From Cunninghamia lanceolata (Eukaryota > Streptophyta > Pinopsida > Cupressales > Cupressaceae), in NCBI GenBank assembly GCA_027924645.1, contig BSBN01000187.1, forward strand, positions 17,440,001 to 17,504,000: a stretch of DNA of 64,000 nt, written 5' to 3'. How positions within the stretch are numbered: position 1 is the first letter of the stretch; the number at the start of each line of letters is the position of its first letter. A model generated the notes under the pieces. It was not told where the DNA came from. It saw nothing but the letters and a program-made list of their open reading frames with translations, and searched no databases. The translations under genes were made by a program, and so were the position numbers. Positions 35,892-47,912 of the stretch are shown piece by piece.

Positions 35892-36734
35892 TGGTGCAGT
35901 CACGGTAGGAGGGTTCACAGAATGAATTGTCTGGACTGTGCAACAAGAGTAAACACAATGGAAACAACTCAAAGAAATGAAGCAAATGCAGTTTTAGTCA
36001 TTCAGTATATCATAGAATCTAAATACAGATTGGTTGGCAACATGCGGGCTTACAATTAGGGCTCACAGGCTTGATTACATACATGCGCAAGATAAAGCTT
36101 TGAAGCTCCTTCACACAAAATCTAAATTATCAACTTATGCGAATGATCACAACTTGATAACTGCTTTCCTAAGGATCTATTACATCAATATTTATCATCT
36201 CTAGACCAATAGATTCCTCCATGTCAGCCAAGGAAGGTCACAAACTCCAATGAAGAGCTGTAATGTGTGTACACAGATAGGTCGAACCTAAATGCATAGA
36301 ACACCTCTGAAAATGAATGGGATGATGTGCGGATCTTCAGGGAAGGTCAGCCATGAACCAAATATCATTGAATGATGTGTCATTAGGCTTCACAGATTGG
36401 GAAATGTTTCTGCAGATCTCTCTTTCAGCTGGTTGTTTGTGATTATCAGGATGCTCTGTTATGAGAAAATAGTTGATCTTCTGATAGCGACAAATTTTTG
36501 GTAACTAATCCAAATGCTCTGAATTCTAGATATGATGTAGATGAATGGATGTAGATACTAAGTCTAGATCTACAAGGTGTGAAATGAAATTGCAGTAGAA
36601 TATCAGACCAAAAGATGCAAACTGCTTTTGACTGAATTACCTGAACTGGATTGGAAAATGAAAGAAACAAACTTAAATGCAAATGTTTTTGGTTCATGCA
36701 AGATTGCTCTTGAACTAGGGATGCTCTTGCATCA
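35892..36734 (-). repeat. 5' LTR of element E
   Basis: Plus-strand ends TGGTGCAG..CATCA. Flanked outside by GGGAC. Confidence 0.9.
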
Positions 36735-36739
36735 GGGAC

Positions 36740-37445
36740 CTTGTCCTTTCAGTCTAAGGTTCTCTTCACATGCGGGTTGTTTATCTTTTGTCATTTCTTT
36801 TATAGAAGGACTAGGCATTGGGTGTAAAAGTTTTGCTTTGTATTTTCTATAGCTCAAAAAGGTGAAGTCTATTCATAGCTCTGGTTCATTTTCAATTTTA
36901 TCCCAAAAGTAATCCAATATGTAATGTTTTTTCTCAACCAAAGGTTTATACTTGTTGCGAGGGATGGTAATCACTCGTCCATCAAAAGGGAATTTTAGAC
37001 AATGCTGTATTGTTAAAGGGATAGCTTTCATTTGTTTTAACCAAGGGTGTCCCAATTTAATACAGAAGAGGTCAAAAATATGGACAATATCAAACCAATG
37101 TTTGACATGTTTTCCAGATAATGTTACCAACAATGATATCTTACCCAAAGGCTTGATAAAGGTTCCGTTATGTGTTTTGATCATCATGTTCGAAGGGTCA
37201 TAATAACCTTGCATTAATTGATGTGAAAAGAGGAACTCTTTAATGGTGACATTAGTCATGCAATTAGGATCAATAAGAGTTCCATCCATAGGATTTTCTA
37301 TTATTTTCACAGTGATGTAAAGAGGCCCTTCAGAGTCTCCAATTGTTCTATCATGAGGTGTAAACACAATTTCAGGTTCAGAGGCCTTTCTTTTCATATA
37401 AGACCTAGGAGGGAACCTATTGTTGTTGTTGCGATTAGAGGTCAT
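36740..37445 (-). pseudogene. N-terminal half of the element D ORF: retropepsin-like
   Basis: Starts MTSNRNNNNRFPP at 37445. The segment GPLYITVKIIENPMDGTLID, then TNVTIKEFLFS, then YDPSNMMIKTHNGTFIKPLG and IKLGHPWLKQMKAIPLTIQH follows the order of Ty3/gypsy retropepsins ('plyvta..vlIDgGaslN..', 'ydg....plG', 'lLGrpWLh..kaipStlHq'). The catalytic D-S/T-G is replaced by D-P-N, so proteolysis is doubtful. One in-frame TGA lies at about 36873. The frame then runs on to the E insertion and resumes at 30220. Together the two halves would be about 370 residues, far shorter than a pol. Confidence 0.7.
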
Positions 37446-37575
37446 GTTTATATGCTCTAATCAATGCAAAATCAAAATTTGAAAACTTTTCAAAATTGAT
37501 GTAAAAGACAAGTGCAAAAATAGCCTAAAATGCTTGATTTTTTGTACTTTTTCAATGTAAATGAATGAAACAAAA

Positions 37576-38260
37576 GGTGTTGTAAGGATTTTGATCAAGG
37601 GAATAAAATTATATGTCTGATATTAGTCCAAAACAGTAATAAGATCCTTCACAACACACTCTTGATGCAAATTTGGGATGATGATAAGTTAAAATATAGT
37701 AAAAATATGCAATTTTTTCACCAAATCTAGATATAAAGGGGCATGACAAAGGGTGTTGTGAGGAAAATGATGATGGATAGAAAAATATATCAGTGATAAC
37801 AACCACTTAATGTCAAAATATCCTTCACAATACACTTTTAGTGCCACTTAAGGTCAAACCCTAGTGAAAATATAGCAAAAATAGGCTATTTTTCACGGTT
37901 TTTCAACTCCAAGACCTAGCAAAAGGGGTGTTGTAATGAATTTTAGGAGGTGCAGAAAATAAAAGAAATTATATTAGTCACTTCAATCCATAAAATTTTT
38001 CACAACACACTTAGAGTGCAAACTAGGTCAAACCCTAGGGCAAAAATAACAAAAATGTGTAGTTTTTCACCAAATTTTGAATACAAGAGCCCAATAAAAG
38101 GGTGTTGTGAAGATTTTTAGGAGGGAAAAAAAATAATTACCCTGATAACAACCAATTAGTGTAAAAATACCCTTCACAACACGCCTATGGTGCAAATTTG
38201 GAGAGTCGATAAGGCCAAATCTAGTGAAAATCAATGTTTTTCAAGCCCTAGGTTTGAGAT
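37576..38260 (-). repeat. Four 175-bp tandem repeats in the leader of element D
   Basis: GGTGTTGT(G/A)A occurs at 37576, 37752, 37927 and 38101, and the complementary (C)CTTCACAACAC at 37646, 37822, 37997 and 38171: the same 176, 175 and 174 spacing. Each unit can form a hairpin with a stem of about 11 bp and a loop of about 60 bases. The array lies between the 5' LTR and the ORF, in the RNA leader of the element. Confidence 0.85.
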
Positions 38261-38873
38261 CTTGGCACAAAATGCTATATGAATGTTTTGAAGTCTGATT
38301 TATGATGAAAATGAAGTTTATTCAGATCTAAAAATGAATTCCAAGCTCTAAGATGCAAAATGTAAGTGCAAATTTAATGAAAATGTATGAAAATTGCTAG
38401 TTTTTTGTTGAAATTTTCTATGCAAAAATGCACATATTTGAAATCTAAATGCAAGACTACAACCAAATGCAAGTTTGAATGAGTCTCTAAAATCAGTAGA
38501 AAATATGAAAGAGGATTTTTCCTACTAACCCTAGATTTTGGAATTACTGTTATATGAAAATTGTCAAAATTTCTTCAAAACCCTAGCAATTATATGATGA
38601 AAATGCAATGCAAATTATTGATTTTTTGTATTTTTCTCTAGTTTATATCAGATTTTATGCAAAAATCATAAATTAGGAAAAATTAGAATGAATTGATGCA
38701 AATTAGTAACCCTAAAATGTAATTTTTTTCAACTTTTTCAAAAAATTTATTTTTTTTGAATTTTTCTCAATGCAATAAGATGAATGACTATATGAATGAA
38801 TGAAATCAACCCAAATCTAAAGATAAACACTCAACAAGTTGCAATTAAGTCCAAAAACATGGGTTCACCAAAA
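38261..38873 (-). other. Remaining 5' leader of element D
   Basis: AT-rich and noncoding. The first bases inside the LTR on the minus strand read TTTTGGTGAACCCATG, the expected position of a primer-binding site. I cannot name a matching tRNA. Confidence 0.5.
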
Positions 38874-40079
38874 TGTTTAGGGTAAAATTTTGGATTGTTT
38901 AGTTTAGTGTTTAAATCCTCCTTTCACCCGTTACATTCAAGGACCTTAGGATCGAGTGGCAGAGCACTATCAGGTCCTTGGTCACTTACAAATGTGGGGA
39001 ATCTTGGATTAGGGTGTTTGATTATCAATTTTCCTTCTCTTATGATCAATTATCCATTAAAACCCTAATTATGCAAATATGACAATAAACAGATGAATAA
39101 CGAAAAATGCCTCTACAAAAAGCTGTAAAATTACAAATGACTATGCATCTATTTTCGAGGTTCCGAGGTAGAAAAGTCAGGGACAAAAGAGTGGGCACCC
39201 AAGTCCAAAGCCCTACTTTTTGTTGAGATCTGCAGACAAGATTTACAACCTGTTCTTGTTGCATCGAAGGTTTTTCCGGCACGAAACTTTGAGGACTAAT
39301 GAGTAGGCGCCCAAGTCCAGGGTGCCCTTTTTCCTACTGTTCTGTATTTCTGACACTCCAACATGCCCTCCTGCAACTTCACTTTGTTTGCATGATCAAC
39401 CTGTAACTTGCAATGATAAAACTTTGGGAGGGGGTTGTCGTGTCTAGGAGCTTACCTCAGTCAAGCCTCGGAAGGACACTTAAGTCTTCCAAACACCTTT
39501 GTTAGATAGAGAGTGTGTGCCTAGGGAGGCAGAGGCAAAAACCAAATGAATACTGATCACAAACATAATAAATGTCACCTTGTAGTGAAGATCTCATGGG
39601 AGGAAGATGCTCTTCATTCCATGAGGAAATGGATGCTCAAATCTGCAAACACAAACACATAGACCACACAAATCTGCTCTTGCAACACAATGAAAGCCTT
39701 GAATCACCATTAGAACAAAATAGCTTGCTAGTAATCATCTAGTTTACAAATGAATGCCTAAACATGCTTTTATATGCAACTACAAACACTCCCACTAAGA
39801 ATTTCGTAATTCAAACTTACTGTGTCGGCATAGGATCCAAATAATGGTCACAAGCTGACACCCAAAAATTAGGACTACCCCCAAATAGGGCAAGACTAAG
39901 GTGCGGGTGCCTAAGTCCTCCCCCTATTTTGGGAAGGGGTTATCTCAAGTAGTCCCCCTAGGTCCTATTTGTCAAGACACTTAGGGGTTTCTCATCGGGA
40001 TGTTGAACTATGATGTAAAATGTCCTAAATGCACACTAAAGAGGGAGAAGCCCCCAAGGGGACATTTTGTGATGTTACA
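38874..40079 (-). repeat. 5' LTR of element D
   Basis: Matches 26871-28086, lacking a 9-10 bp piece (GACCTAGGAG at about 28029-28038) and with scattered changes. Followed by ATTTC. Confidence 0.9.
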
Positions 40080-40084
40080 ATTTC

Positions 40085-40972
40085 CATAGATCAACTCCAA
40101 ATTGAACCTTCACTAATAAAAAGAACAAGTTGCAACAACATTATTTTTAGGGACAACATCAGCACGCCCATGTCATACCAACTAAGTGCACAAGGACAAG
40201 GTAAGTGCACGTTTTGGAGTGAAGAAGGTGGCAGTGAAGCAACACCAATTTGTTGTTCTTCAATCTCTTTGCTAAGAAGGTTCTCAAATGTTGCATTACA
40301 TTCCCCTTGAATCCTCATCACCATTCTCTGATGTTTCAAGTTGAGCAACCTTTCAACTGGGAGAAATCCCAAAGATAACATGTTACAAGAAAGAGACACT
40401 ATATTTTCCTTGAAGTGTTTACACTTTGTAAATGACTTTCAAATCAACATGTTGGAGGACATTACTAGGCTGAAGAGCTAGCCCCTAGCTATGGCTCCTC
40501 ACCTAGGGAGGTGAGTTTACAATTGGTAGACTGACTTAGAGTATTCTCATGACCATAAGAGAAAGGAAAGTCAAATTGAACACAGCGATGAAGAATATAG
40601 TGACAAATATAGCTCCAAGTTCTTCTGAAAACCTCCCATCCTAATGCTAGGATACACAAATAGAAACTGCATGTTGCAAAAAGAAAACATAATACAAAAA
40701 ATAATGTCCATTGCTTCTATAAATAAAGTTTTTGAGGATCCAACTCACCTCAAGAATAGCTCAAATCAATGAACACAACATGTAACATAAATGCATACCT
40801 TGTGCCAGATTTTGCAATCATTTCTCAAAAGGTATAGTTCAAAAAATAAGGAAAGAAATACCATTGATCTCTTATGTCATTCGGATTTGGATTTGTTGAA
40901 GTATACACATTTACATGCTCCACAACATATGGACATAAGAGTAATAAAAGCATGAAAAGACAAGAAGCTTAA
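40085..40972. other. No recognisable gene
   Basis: A 102-codon minus-strand frame (40399-40091) shows no motif. Otherwise AT-rich; it may be the 3' region of the decayed ORF that follows. Confidence 0.5.
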
Positions 40973-41527
40973 TTAATACTCTCTAACAAATCCTCTCATC
41001 CAATCTTCAAACTCCTCATCAGATGGCCTCATAGTCTCCAAGGCAGTCCTATTTTTGTTCACACTGGTGGTATACTTGGCATCCAACAATATCTTGACCC
41101 CTTTGATGAAATTATCTATTTTACTTTCAAGTGTGATAGACTTGTCCACCTGGTAGTTGACTAATAAAGGATCAATTATGTCACCTTGGAGGATAGGAGC
41201 CAACCATAAGGGGATCAAATCTTCAAAGTCACCTTTCCAAGCATTAATATCTTTTAATTGGCCAGTGGGGCTCACTACATTTCAAAAGCCCAACTAAATT
41301 AAAAATTCAAATTCTCCCTCATTTTTTCAATAAGTCTTGCAACTTAACAAGGAAGATTGGAACTTCATTGAAGAGGTGTGTAGCCTCAAAAATTGCATTG
41401 ATTTGTTTAGGACTGTATGGATTATATTTAGCATTTTTATATATAATCTTCATGATAGAAGTCTTAGGAATCCATTTTGTGTTTAACTCCATCAATCTTG
41501 GATTCACCTCCTCCATATGCTCACGAG
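40973..41527 (-). pseudogene. Decayed ORF of unknown family, C-terminal part (cut by element C)
   Basis: Two minus-strand blocks, 41522-41319 (HMEEVNPRLMELNTKWIPKT .. EVPIFLVKLQDLLKK) and 41275-40973 (PTGQLKDINAWKGDFEDLIP .. MRPSDEEFEDWMRGFVREY), separated by a frame break. The first block continues, in frame across the ACGAG target repeat of C, the block ending at 54489. It is helical and charged, with no catalytic motif. It may be the C-terminus of a retroelement protein like that at 58.7-60.4 kb. Confidence 0.45.
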
Positions 41528-42226
41528 TGTGAAAACTCTATTGCAGCTACTGATTATTAATTTCCTATCTTATAAGATTATTTGGCTGCCAAAAAATTAA
41601 ATAATTTACAGCAAATATTAAATAATAACACAGCTGCAACTTCATGGAAAAATCACGGAGATAGAAAAATAAAATGAACACAATGTTTTGGACAAATTGT
41701 CCCTGGAAAAACCCCGAAGGGAAAACTAGTCAGCAGATATGAATTTTATTCAACTACAGGAAATCAAGAGATACAAAATTGCTTGCCTCTTACTGGCAGA
41801 GCTCTGGAAATTTCTTTCCTGTAAATTCCCTTCCCTCAATTGTTCCTGCTGAAATTGCTCCGGCAATATTTTCCTTCTCCGGCAATTCCACTGCTCTCCA
41901 ACGCTATCACTGCGCCCTTTGCTTTCACTGCAAATCAATTTGCTATCACCGCAAATTTATTTATTTGCTATCGCTGCAAATACTTCTCGGATCTGTGTTT
42001 TCCAAATGCCTATTGATCCTCTTTTATAATCCCCTCATTGGAAACCAATGGCCATGATTTAATTTTAATCAATGGCTAGGATTAATTAGACTCTAAACCC
42101 TAATATCTAGAAGTCTCTCGAGAAATCAATTATCTAGGTATGGAGATAATTATTCCACCTGTGTTTCCAGCCTCGTAATCTCCACCCGAGACTAGAACAC
42201 CTGTCCAAGCTACACAAATATTAACA
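41528..42226 (-). repeat. 3' LTR of element C
   Basis: TGTGAAAAC..ATTAACA on the plus strand. A TG/CA-bounded 699-bp copy, whole. Confidence 0.95.
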
Positions 42227-45200
42227 CTCCCTCTTAGCGAGGAAGGTGTTCTGCATAACACCCAACTTACCTCTGAAGAAGATGAATTTTGCCTTCCCCA
42301 ATGCCTTTGTCAAAATGTCTACTACCTGCTGATCTGTAGGTATATACTGTAGCTGAACAACCCTCCGCTGTACACAATCCCTGATGAAATGATATCTGAT
42401 GTCTATATGTTTAGACCTATCATGAAACACTGGATTCTCAGATAATCTGATGCAACTCTGATTATCACAGTGTATCACTGTAGTCTCAACCCTCTGACCA
42501 AACAAGGCTACTAGCAACTTCCGAAGCCATATAGCCTCACACGTTGCCATGCTAGCTGCTATGTATTCTGCTTCTGCAGAACTCAGAGCCACGGACTTTT
42601 GCTTCCTGCTGTACCAAGAGACAACTCCTGATCCCAAACTAAAGCAGCACCCTGAAGTGCTTTTCCTGTCCACCGCACTACCTGCCCAATCTGCATCAGT
42701 ATAGCCTATCAACTTGATACCATCACCTCGAGCATATCTGATCCCATACTCGATTGTACCACGCAAATACCGCAACACATGCTTTGCCGCTATCCAATGC
42801 ACTCTCTTCGGCTCAACCATGAACTGACTAAGAGAGTTTACTGCAAAGGATATATCTGGCCTAGTGTTGACCAAATACATGAGAGATCCAATCAACATCC
42901 TGTATAAGATGGGGTCTACATCCTTTTCCTTGGATGTGTCTACCTTCTTCCAATTCGTGATCATAGGTGTAGACATGGCTCTGCAATCTTGCATCTCAAA
43001 CCTCTTCAAGATTTCAATGCAGTATTTCCCTTGTCCAAGGAAAATCTCTCCATCTGTCTGCCACACTTCCATGCCTAGAAAGTAGTGCATAAGCCCCAAA
43101 TCCTTCATCTCGAACTCTGCTGCAAGGTCCCTCTTGCATTCCTCTATAAGCCCCAGTGAACCTGTTAAAAACAAGTCGTCCACATATAGAACAAGAATGA
43201 GAATTTCACCCCCAACCACCAAGTAGTAGAGGTTAGCATCCGCCTCACTCTTCACAAAGCCTATTCCCTGCAAGTATCTATCAATGCGCTCATACCACGC
43301 CCTGGGAGCCTGCTTGATTCCATACAAAGCTTTCTTCAATCTGCACACGTGGGTTTCGCTGCTGTGTGCTACAAAGCCCTCTGGTTGTTCTATGTATACC
43401 TCTTCTAACAATTCACCATTAAGAAATGCCGTCTTGACATCCATTTGATGGATCTGCCATCCCATATGCGCTGCAAGTGAGATTACGGCTCGTATAGAAG
43501 TATACCTGGCCACTGGAGCGAATGTCTCCTCATAGTCTATTCCCTCCTTCTGAGAGAACCCCTTGGCCACGAACCTTGCCTTGTATTTCTCGATGCTACC
43601 ATCTGCACCATGCTTAATCTTATAGATCCAACGTGATCCAACCACTGCCCTATCTGTCGGTCTAGGCACAACCTCCCACACATCATTCTGCATTATTGAG
43701 GTATATTCCTCAACCATCGCATCTTGCCACACCTTTTGCTGTGCAGCCTCTTGATAGCTAGAAGGCTCACTATCTACCAACTGACTAACCAATGCCACAT
43801 AGTCATTATACCTAGCTGGTTGTTTCCGCTGTCTATTACTCGTCCTAGGAGCTCCCACAAACTCCTGAGTATCCTTATGTGTCTGTTGAACCTCATGGTT
43901 CCTCCTGTCAACTATAGAGGATGAAATATCAAACTCCATATCTTCTTGATGCATCTCTTGGATTTGTTGTATCTGTTGCTCCATACTCTGCGAACTCTCA
44001 GCACCTGAGCCTGTGCTTGTACTAGTAACTGTACTCGTGCTTCGCTGCCCCTGTTCTGGTTGAACAATCCTTGGAGCTTCTGTTGGCTGTTCATTCTTAT
44101 CATTTGCTGGCAAATCTCTGGACCTCCTATATGCCTTGTCCTCCATGAATTTGACATCACGCCTGACTATAATCCTCTTGGTCCCTGGAATAAATATCCG
44201 ATATGCCTTTGAGGTCTCGCTGTACCCCACAAAGTACCCTCTCTCTGCAGTCTGATCTAACTTGGAACGTGTAGCCCCTGGAATGTGACAAAATGCCAAA
44301 CTCCCAAATATCCTGAAGTGACTAACATCTGGCTTCTTCCCTGAGAATGCCTCCTCTGGTGTCATCTTGCCCAATACCTTATGTGGAACCCTGTTCTGTA
44401 TGTATACTGCTGTACTGCATGCCTCTGCCCATAAGTATCGTGGCATATCTTGGTCATACAACATAGCCCTTGCTGCCTCTGATATAGAACGATTCTTCCT
44501 CTCAGCAACCCCATTCTGCTGCGGGTTGTAAGGAACGGTCCACTCTCTCTTGATTCCTTCCCTGGTATAGAACTCCTGGAACTCTTTCCCTTTGTACTCG
44601 CCTCCATTGTCTGACCGAAGAACCTTTACCTTCCTGCCTGTCGAATTCTCCACAAGAGCTTTGAACTCTTGGAAGTGACTGAAGACCTCATCCTTGGTCT
44701 TCAAGAAGTATATCCAGGTCTTCCTGGAGAAATCATCAATAAAAGTAACAAAGTACTCATATCCTCTGAGAGACTTCGTTGACATCGGTCCACATATATC
44801 TGAATGTACTAGATCAAGAACCCCCTTGGATCTGGTGTCACTCCTTGGAAAAGCTGCTTTCACAAACTTCCCCAATACACATCCCTTACATACATCATCA
44901 TGCTCTGTGCTCACGTCTGGAACACCTGTCACTGTCTCACGAAGCAATTTAAGTGCTCCATGATGTATATGGCCCATCCTTCTATGCCATAGCTCTCCTT
45001 GATCTCTAGGATTACTGCTGCTCACTAGTGCCTTAGGAGTATCAAACTGCAACCTATAAAGTCGGCCGCTCCTAACTCCAATAGCTATGGGTGATTTCCA
45101 ATCCTTATGCTTGATTAAAACATGCGCCCCTCTAAAGAGTACATTGTAGCCTTTATCCTGAAGGACAGATACAGAAATTAGATTCATGCCCAAGCCTGGC

Positions 45201-46282
45201 ACATACAACACATCATGAATGGAAATAGGCTTGCCATTCTCCCTCTGAAATAGAACAGTCCCTCTCCCAACTGGATTGCACTTGGACTTGTTCCCCATCT
45301 GAATCTGGAATCTGATGTCCTCCTCCTTGTAGCTGGAGAAGTACTCCCTAACTCCTGTCATATGAAATGACGCCCCACTGTCTATATACCAAACACCCTG
45401 TGAGGTTGAGCTAGTCAGGCAAGCTATGAGTGCAAACTCATCCTCCATTCTACTAGAAAGCTCATCTACACTCGCTGAAGCTGCCGTCTGCTTCTTGCCC
45501 TTCTTTTCATTTTTCTTCCTTTGTGGGCAATCGCTGACATAGTGGCCAAACTCGTGACAGCCATAGCATTTGATCTTAGATAAGTCCTTCTTCTTCTCAC
45601 TTTTTGAATTTGATCCTTTGCCAAACCCCTTCTTCGCTTTCCCTTTTCCTGCTAGGGCAACGTTTTCCTGTTCCACCTCACTTTTCTGACTATTACTGCT
45701 GGTTCCATTGACAAGACTTAGTCTAAGCTCCTCCTGAGTGAAGTCACTCCATAGTCGATCCCAACTCGGTAAGGTGTCTCGTCCATTAATAACTTGAACA
45801 AAGACATCCCACTGCTTAGTAAACCCATTCAGGGCTATTCGTACTAGCTCATCATCCTTTGGTTTGTCTCCAACAGCTGCCAATTCATCCTTGACAAGTC
45901 TAAGTCTGGTGAGGTAACTTGTGACGTCTTCTCCCTTATTCATCCGGGTATTCCTTAACTTTTCTCTGAGAATCAGCTTTCGGTTAAGGGTAGCATTCTG
46001 GTATAGATTCATAATGGCATCCCACATTGTCTTTGCTGTATCTAACTCTGCAATATGCGGAACAATATGATCCTTAACACCGTCAAGAATCAGCCTCCTT
46101 GCCTTGGCATCTTCCTTCTTATATGCTACGAGCTGTGTTGCGTCTGTAGGTACAGGTACAACAGTGGTCACATAATCCTTGATACCATTCTCTTCCAGCA
46201 ATAAAGAAATTCTGGCTTTCCAGACACCAAAATTTGAGGCTCCATCCAATCTGTCCTGATCTCTTAAACCTGCTGAGGCCAT
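42221..46282 (-). CDS. Element C Gag-Pol polyprotein (Ty1/copia)
   Basis: 1353 codons, uninterrupted. Order: copia gag (start [32 protein letters not shown] near residue 125); CCHC knuckle [14 protein letters not shown] (about 238); protease [13 protein letters not shown] (about 297); GAG-pre-integrase [17 protein letters not shown]; integrase core with [18 protein letters not shown] and DNGGEY (about 490-565); RT with [25 protein letters not shown] motif and YVDD (about 1034); RNase [17 protein letters not shown] (about 1197) and SSAEAEYIA (about 1237). Integrase before RT defines Ty1/copia. All catalytic residues I checked are present. The last Cys codon and stop TAA lie in the first six bases of the 3' LTR, and the polypurine tract encodes K-R-E. 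Gag and Pol are one frame, as usual in plant copia. Confidence 0.97.
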   Translation of the reverse strand: MASAGLRDQDRLDGASNFGVWKARISLLLEENGIKDYVTTVVPVPTDATQLVAYKKEDAKARRLILDGVKDHIVPHIAELDTAKTMWDAIMNLYQNATLNRKLILREKLRNTRMNKGEDVTSYLTRLRLVKDELAAVGDKPKDDELVRIALNGFTKQWDVFVQVINGRDTLPSWDRLWSDFTQEELRLSLVNGTSSNSQKSEVEQENVALAGKGKAKKGFGKGSNSKSEKKKDLSKIKCYGCHEFGHYVSDCPQRKKNEKKGKKQTAASASVDELSSRMEDEFALIACLTSSTSQGVWYIDSGASFHMTGVREYFSSYKEEDIRFQIQMGNKSKCNPVGRGTVLFQRENGKPISIHDVLYVPGLGMNLISVSVLQDKGYNVLFRGAHVLIKHKDWKSPIAIGVRSGRLYRLQFDTPKALVSSSNPRDQGELWHRRMGHIHHGALKLLRETVTGVPDVSTEHDDVCKGCVLGKFVKAAFPRSDTRSKGVLDLVHSDICGPMSTKSLRGYEYFVTFIDDFSRKTWIYFLKTKDEVFSHFQEFKALVENSTGRKVKVLRSDNGGEYKGKEFQEFYTREGIKREWTVPYNPQQNGVAERKNRSISEAARAMLYDQDMPRYLWAEACSTAVYIQNRVPHKVLGKMTPEEAFSGKKPDVSHFRIFGSLAFCHIPGATRSKLDQTAERGYFVGYSETSKAYRIFIPGTKRIIVRRDVKFMEDKAYRRSRDLPANDKNEQPTEAPRIVQPEQGQRSTSTVTSTSTGSGAESSQSMEQQIQQIQEMHQEDMEFDISSSIVDRRNHEVQQTHKDTQEFVGAPRTSNRQRKQPARYNDYVALVSQLVDSEPSSYQEAAQQKVWQDAMVEEYTSIMQNDVWEVVPRPTDRAVVGSRWIYKIKHGADGSIEKYKARFVAKGFSQKEGIDYEETFAPVARYTSIRAVISLAAHMGWQIHQMDVKTAFLNGELLEEVYIEQPEGFVAHSSETHVCRLKKALYGIKQAPRAWYERIDRYLQGIGFVKSEADANLYYLVVGGEILILVLYVDDLFLTGSLGLIEECKRDLAAEFEMKDLGLMHYFLGMEVWQTDGEIFLGQGKYCIEILKRFEMQDCRAMSTPMITNWKKVDTSKEKDVDPILYRMLIGSLMYLVNTRPDISFAVNSLSQFMVEPKRVHWIAAKHVLRYLRGTIEYGIRYARGDGIKLIGYTDADWAGSAVDRKSTSGCCFSLGSGVVSWYSRKQKSVALSSAEAEYIAASMATCEAIWLRKLLVALFGQRVETTVIHCDNQSCIRLSENPVFHDRSKHIDIRYHFIRDCVQRRVVQLQYIPTDQQVVDILTKALGKAKFIFFRGKLGVMQNTFLAKREC
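42227..42238 (-). other. Polypurine tract of element C
   Basis: Minus strand GCTAAGAGGGAG directly before the 3' LTR; it overlaps the end of the coding frame. Confidence 0.8.
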
Positions 46283-46376
46283 CTCAAAAGAAAATAATAA
46301 TTTGAAGAGGTCAAACTGGGTTTTATAAACCCTAGATTATTTTTCCTTTCTCCCTGTGCCTGTTCTGCACTCAGAT

Positions 46377-46390
46377 CTTCTCTGATACCA
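46377..46390 (-). other. Primer-binding site of element C
   Basis: Minus strand TGGTATCAGAGAAG adjoining the 5' LTR; the first ten bases match the initiator-Met tRNA site. Confidence 0.9.
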
Positions 46391-46589
46391 TGTGAAAACT
46401 CTATTGCAGCTACTGATTATTAATTTCCTATCTTATAAGATTATTTGGCTGCCAAAAAATTAAATAATTTACAGCAAATATTAAATAATAACACAGCTGC
46501 AACTTCACAGAAAAATCACGGAGATAGAAAAATAAAATGAACACAATGTTTTGGACAAATTGTCCCTGGAAAAACCCCGAAGGGAAAAC
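46391..46589 (-). repeat. 5' LTR of element C, first piece
   Basis: 199 bases matching 41528-41726, then cut by element B at AAAAC. Confidence 0.95.
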
Positions 46590-47680
46590 TGTTGATAACT
46601 GAGAGGGGGGGGGTGAATCAGTTATCCTAATTATTTCTTTTATTGAACTTTCCTTTTAATTGATGCAGCATAAGATCAAACATAAAACATTAACCATAAA
46701 ACAAAAAACACATGACACAGTATTTTTGATGTGGAAACCCTGTTAAGGGAGAAAACCACGGGGTGATTAACCCAAAATTATTCTCTGTTAGAAGAATAGG
46801 AAATTACAAAGATGGCACTTGCCAATTAGGGCTCACTGCCCGAGCACACTGCTCACAAGAGGCCCACTGCCTACAAGAAGACACACTATCTACAAAGTGA
46901 TGAGAATCACAGTCTTGAACTGATTGGAAGCATCTGCATATGCTGGAGTTTAGTTCCGGTTAGGCTCAGTACACTGATCTGCTGCACTTCATCTTTCCTC
47001 TGTTCTTTATTTTGCTATCTTTCACATACCGGATCCTTTTGCTACCTCTGCTCTTTATCTGGACTTATTCGCATATCACTCCATATCAACACACACTTCA
47101 CAACTAAATCCATCCTCTATATATATCCGCACAAGTAATTTCATCACCTTTCTAGTCGGCATCCGGAACAGTCTAGTTTCTTATAAACTTTCATTCTGTC
47201 GGCTGAATCCTTCCTCACCAAGCAATGCGGATCAAGCATATACTTGTAGATATCATTAATCATGTCGGCCAAACATGATTCATGCCTTCACAACCTCTGT
47301 CATCAATAGTAACCCATCCGGAAAGCAGTCTGATACTCTGCCAGTCAGTTCTTCCTCTGTTTTCACTGTCTCTCAGGAATCCGGTACTCAACCATTCATA
47401 TCTTTTTCCTTGTCCATCACCGGAGGCTAAATCCTTGGAATATACCACTCAAGGTAGTCCTCTTGACTTCCCCAAATCCGCACTGCACCAAGACACTTCC
47501 TCTGAGAGGTCCGGACCAATCTGTCGGACCTTGCCACATGCTCTGTTCTTCTTCACCGGACCACAACATTCTTTATTCTGACTTCCGGTAGAGGCACATC
47601 ATGACTTGCGGATATGTGGGATGACCTTTGTTGCCATCAATGACAACAACCATGAATCCATATAGTGTCTCTTGCCAACA
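46590..47680 (-). repeat. 3' LTR of element B
   Basis: Ends TGTTGATAACTGAGAG..CTCTTGCCAACA on the plus strand. A TATA-like run CTATATATAT lies at 47117-47126. Confidence 0.95.
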
Positions 47681-47694
47681 ATCTCCCCCTTTGG
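47681..47694 (-). other. Polypurine tract of element B
   Basis: Minus strand CCAAAGGGGGAGAT before TGTTGGCAAGAG; identical to element A. Confidence 0.9.
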
Positions 47695-47912
47695 CATTGA
47701 TGGCAACACTTAGTGAAAAATGACTAAGTGTTTTCACTATGCTCCCCCTTTGCTGATGCTCTGTCCTTATATACAATTTCCGGAACTCCCCCTTAGTTGG
47801 ATCCCTCATTTTTCACTGCTCCTCACTCCCCCTTTGACATCAATGGCAAAGGGTAGGGTCCGCACACCAAAATTTTCAAAAATTTTCTATATATAGCCGC
47901 ATATTTACATAC

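Larger units (their letters stand above)
30226..36734 (-). mobile_element. Element E: Ty3/gypsy retrotransposon with chromodomain-like tail, nested in D
   Basis: LTRs at 30226-31066 (841 bp) and 35892-36734 (843 bp), target repeat GGGAC (30221-30225 and 36735-36739) perfect. A PBS resembling the initiator-Met site follows the upper LTR. Order on the minus strand is gag, CCHC knuckle, protease, RT, RNase H, integrase and a chromodomain-like end, which is the Ty3/gypsy chromovirus order. Several catalytic positions and reading frames are broken, so it is dead. The outer base pair of the lower LTR has decayed (TAGTGCAG versus TGGTGCAG). Confidence 0.93.
26871..40079 (-). mobile_element. Element D: non-autonomous LTR element with a protease-like ORF, containing element E
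   Basis: Direct repeats of 1216 and 1206 bp (26871-28086 and 38874-40079) start TGTTTAGGG and end GTTACA on the plus strand, i.e. TGTAAC..CTAAACA in element orientation. The 5-bp target repeat ATTTC is perfect (26866-26870 and 40080-40084). A polypurine tract lies inside the lower LTR. Without E the element is about 6.7 kb. It encodes one short ORF with retropepsin-like sequence; no RT or integrase. LTRs differ by about 5-7% in the three segments I compared. Confidence 0.9.

Noticed and set aside
37576..38260. CRISPR-like array
   Set aside because: The 175-bp units repeat over their whole length with drift and lack short identical repeats with unique spacers; it is a tandem repeat in a retroelement leader.
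38856..38873. Naming the primer tRNA of element D
   Set aside because: TTTTGGTGAACCCATG lies at the right place but I cannot match it to a tRNA 3' end without a search.
43724..44963. Several 60-90 codon open frames on either strand within the copia polyprotein
   Set aside because: They are antisense or out-of-frame shadows of the intact 1353-codon frame and carry no motifs.
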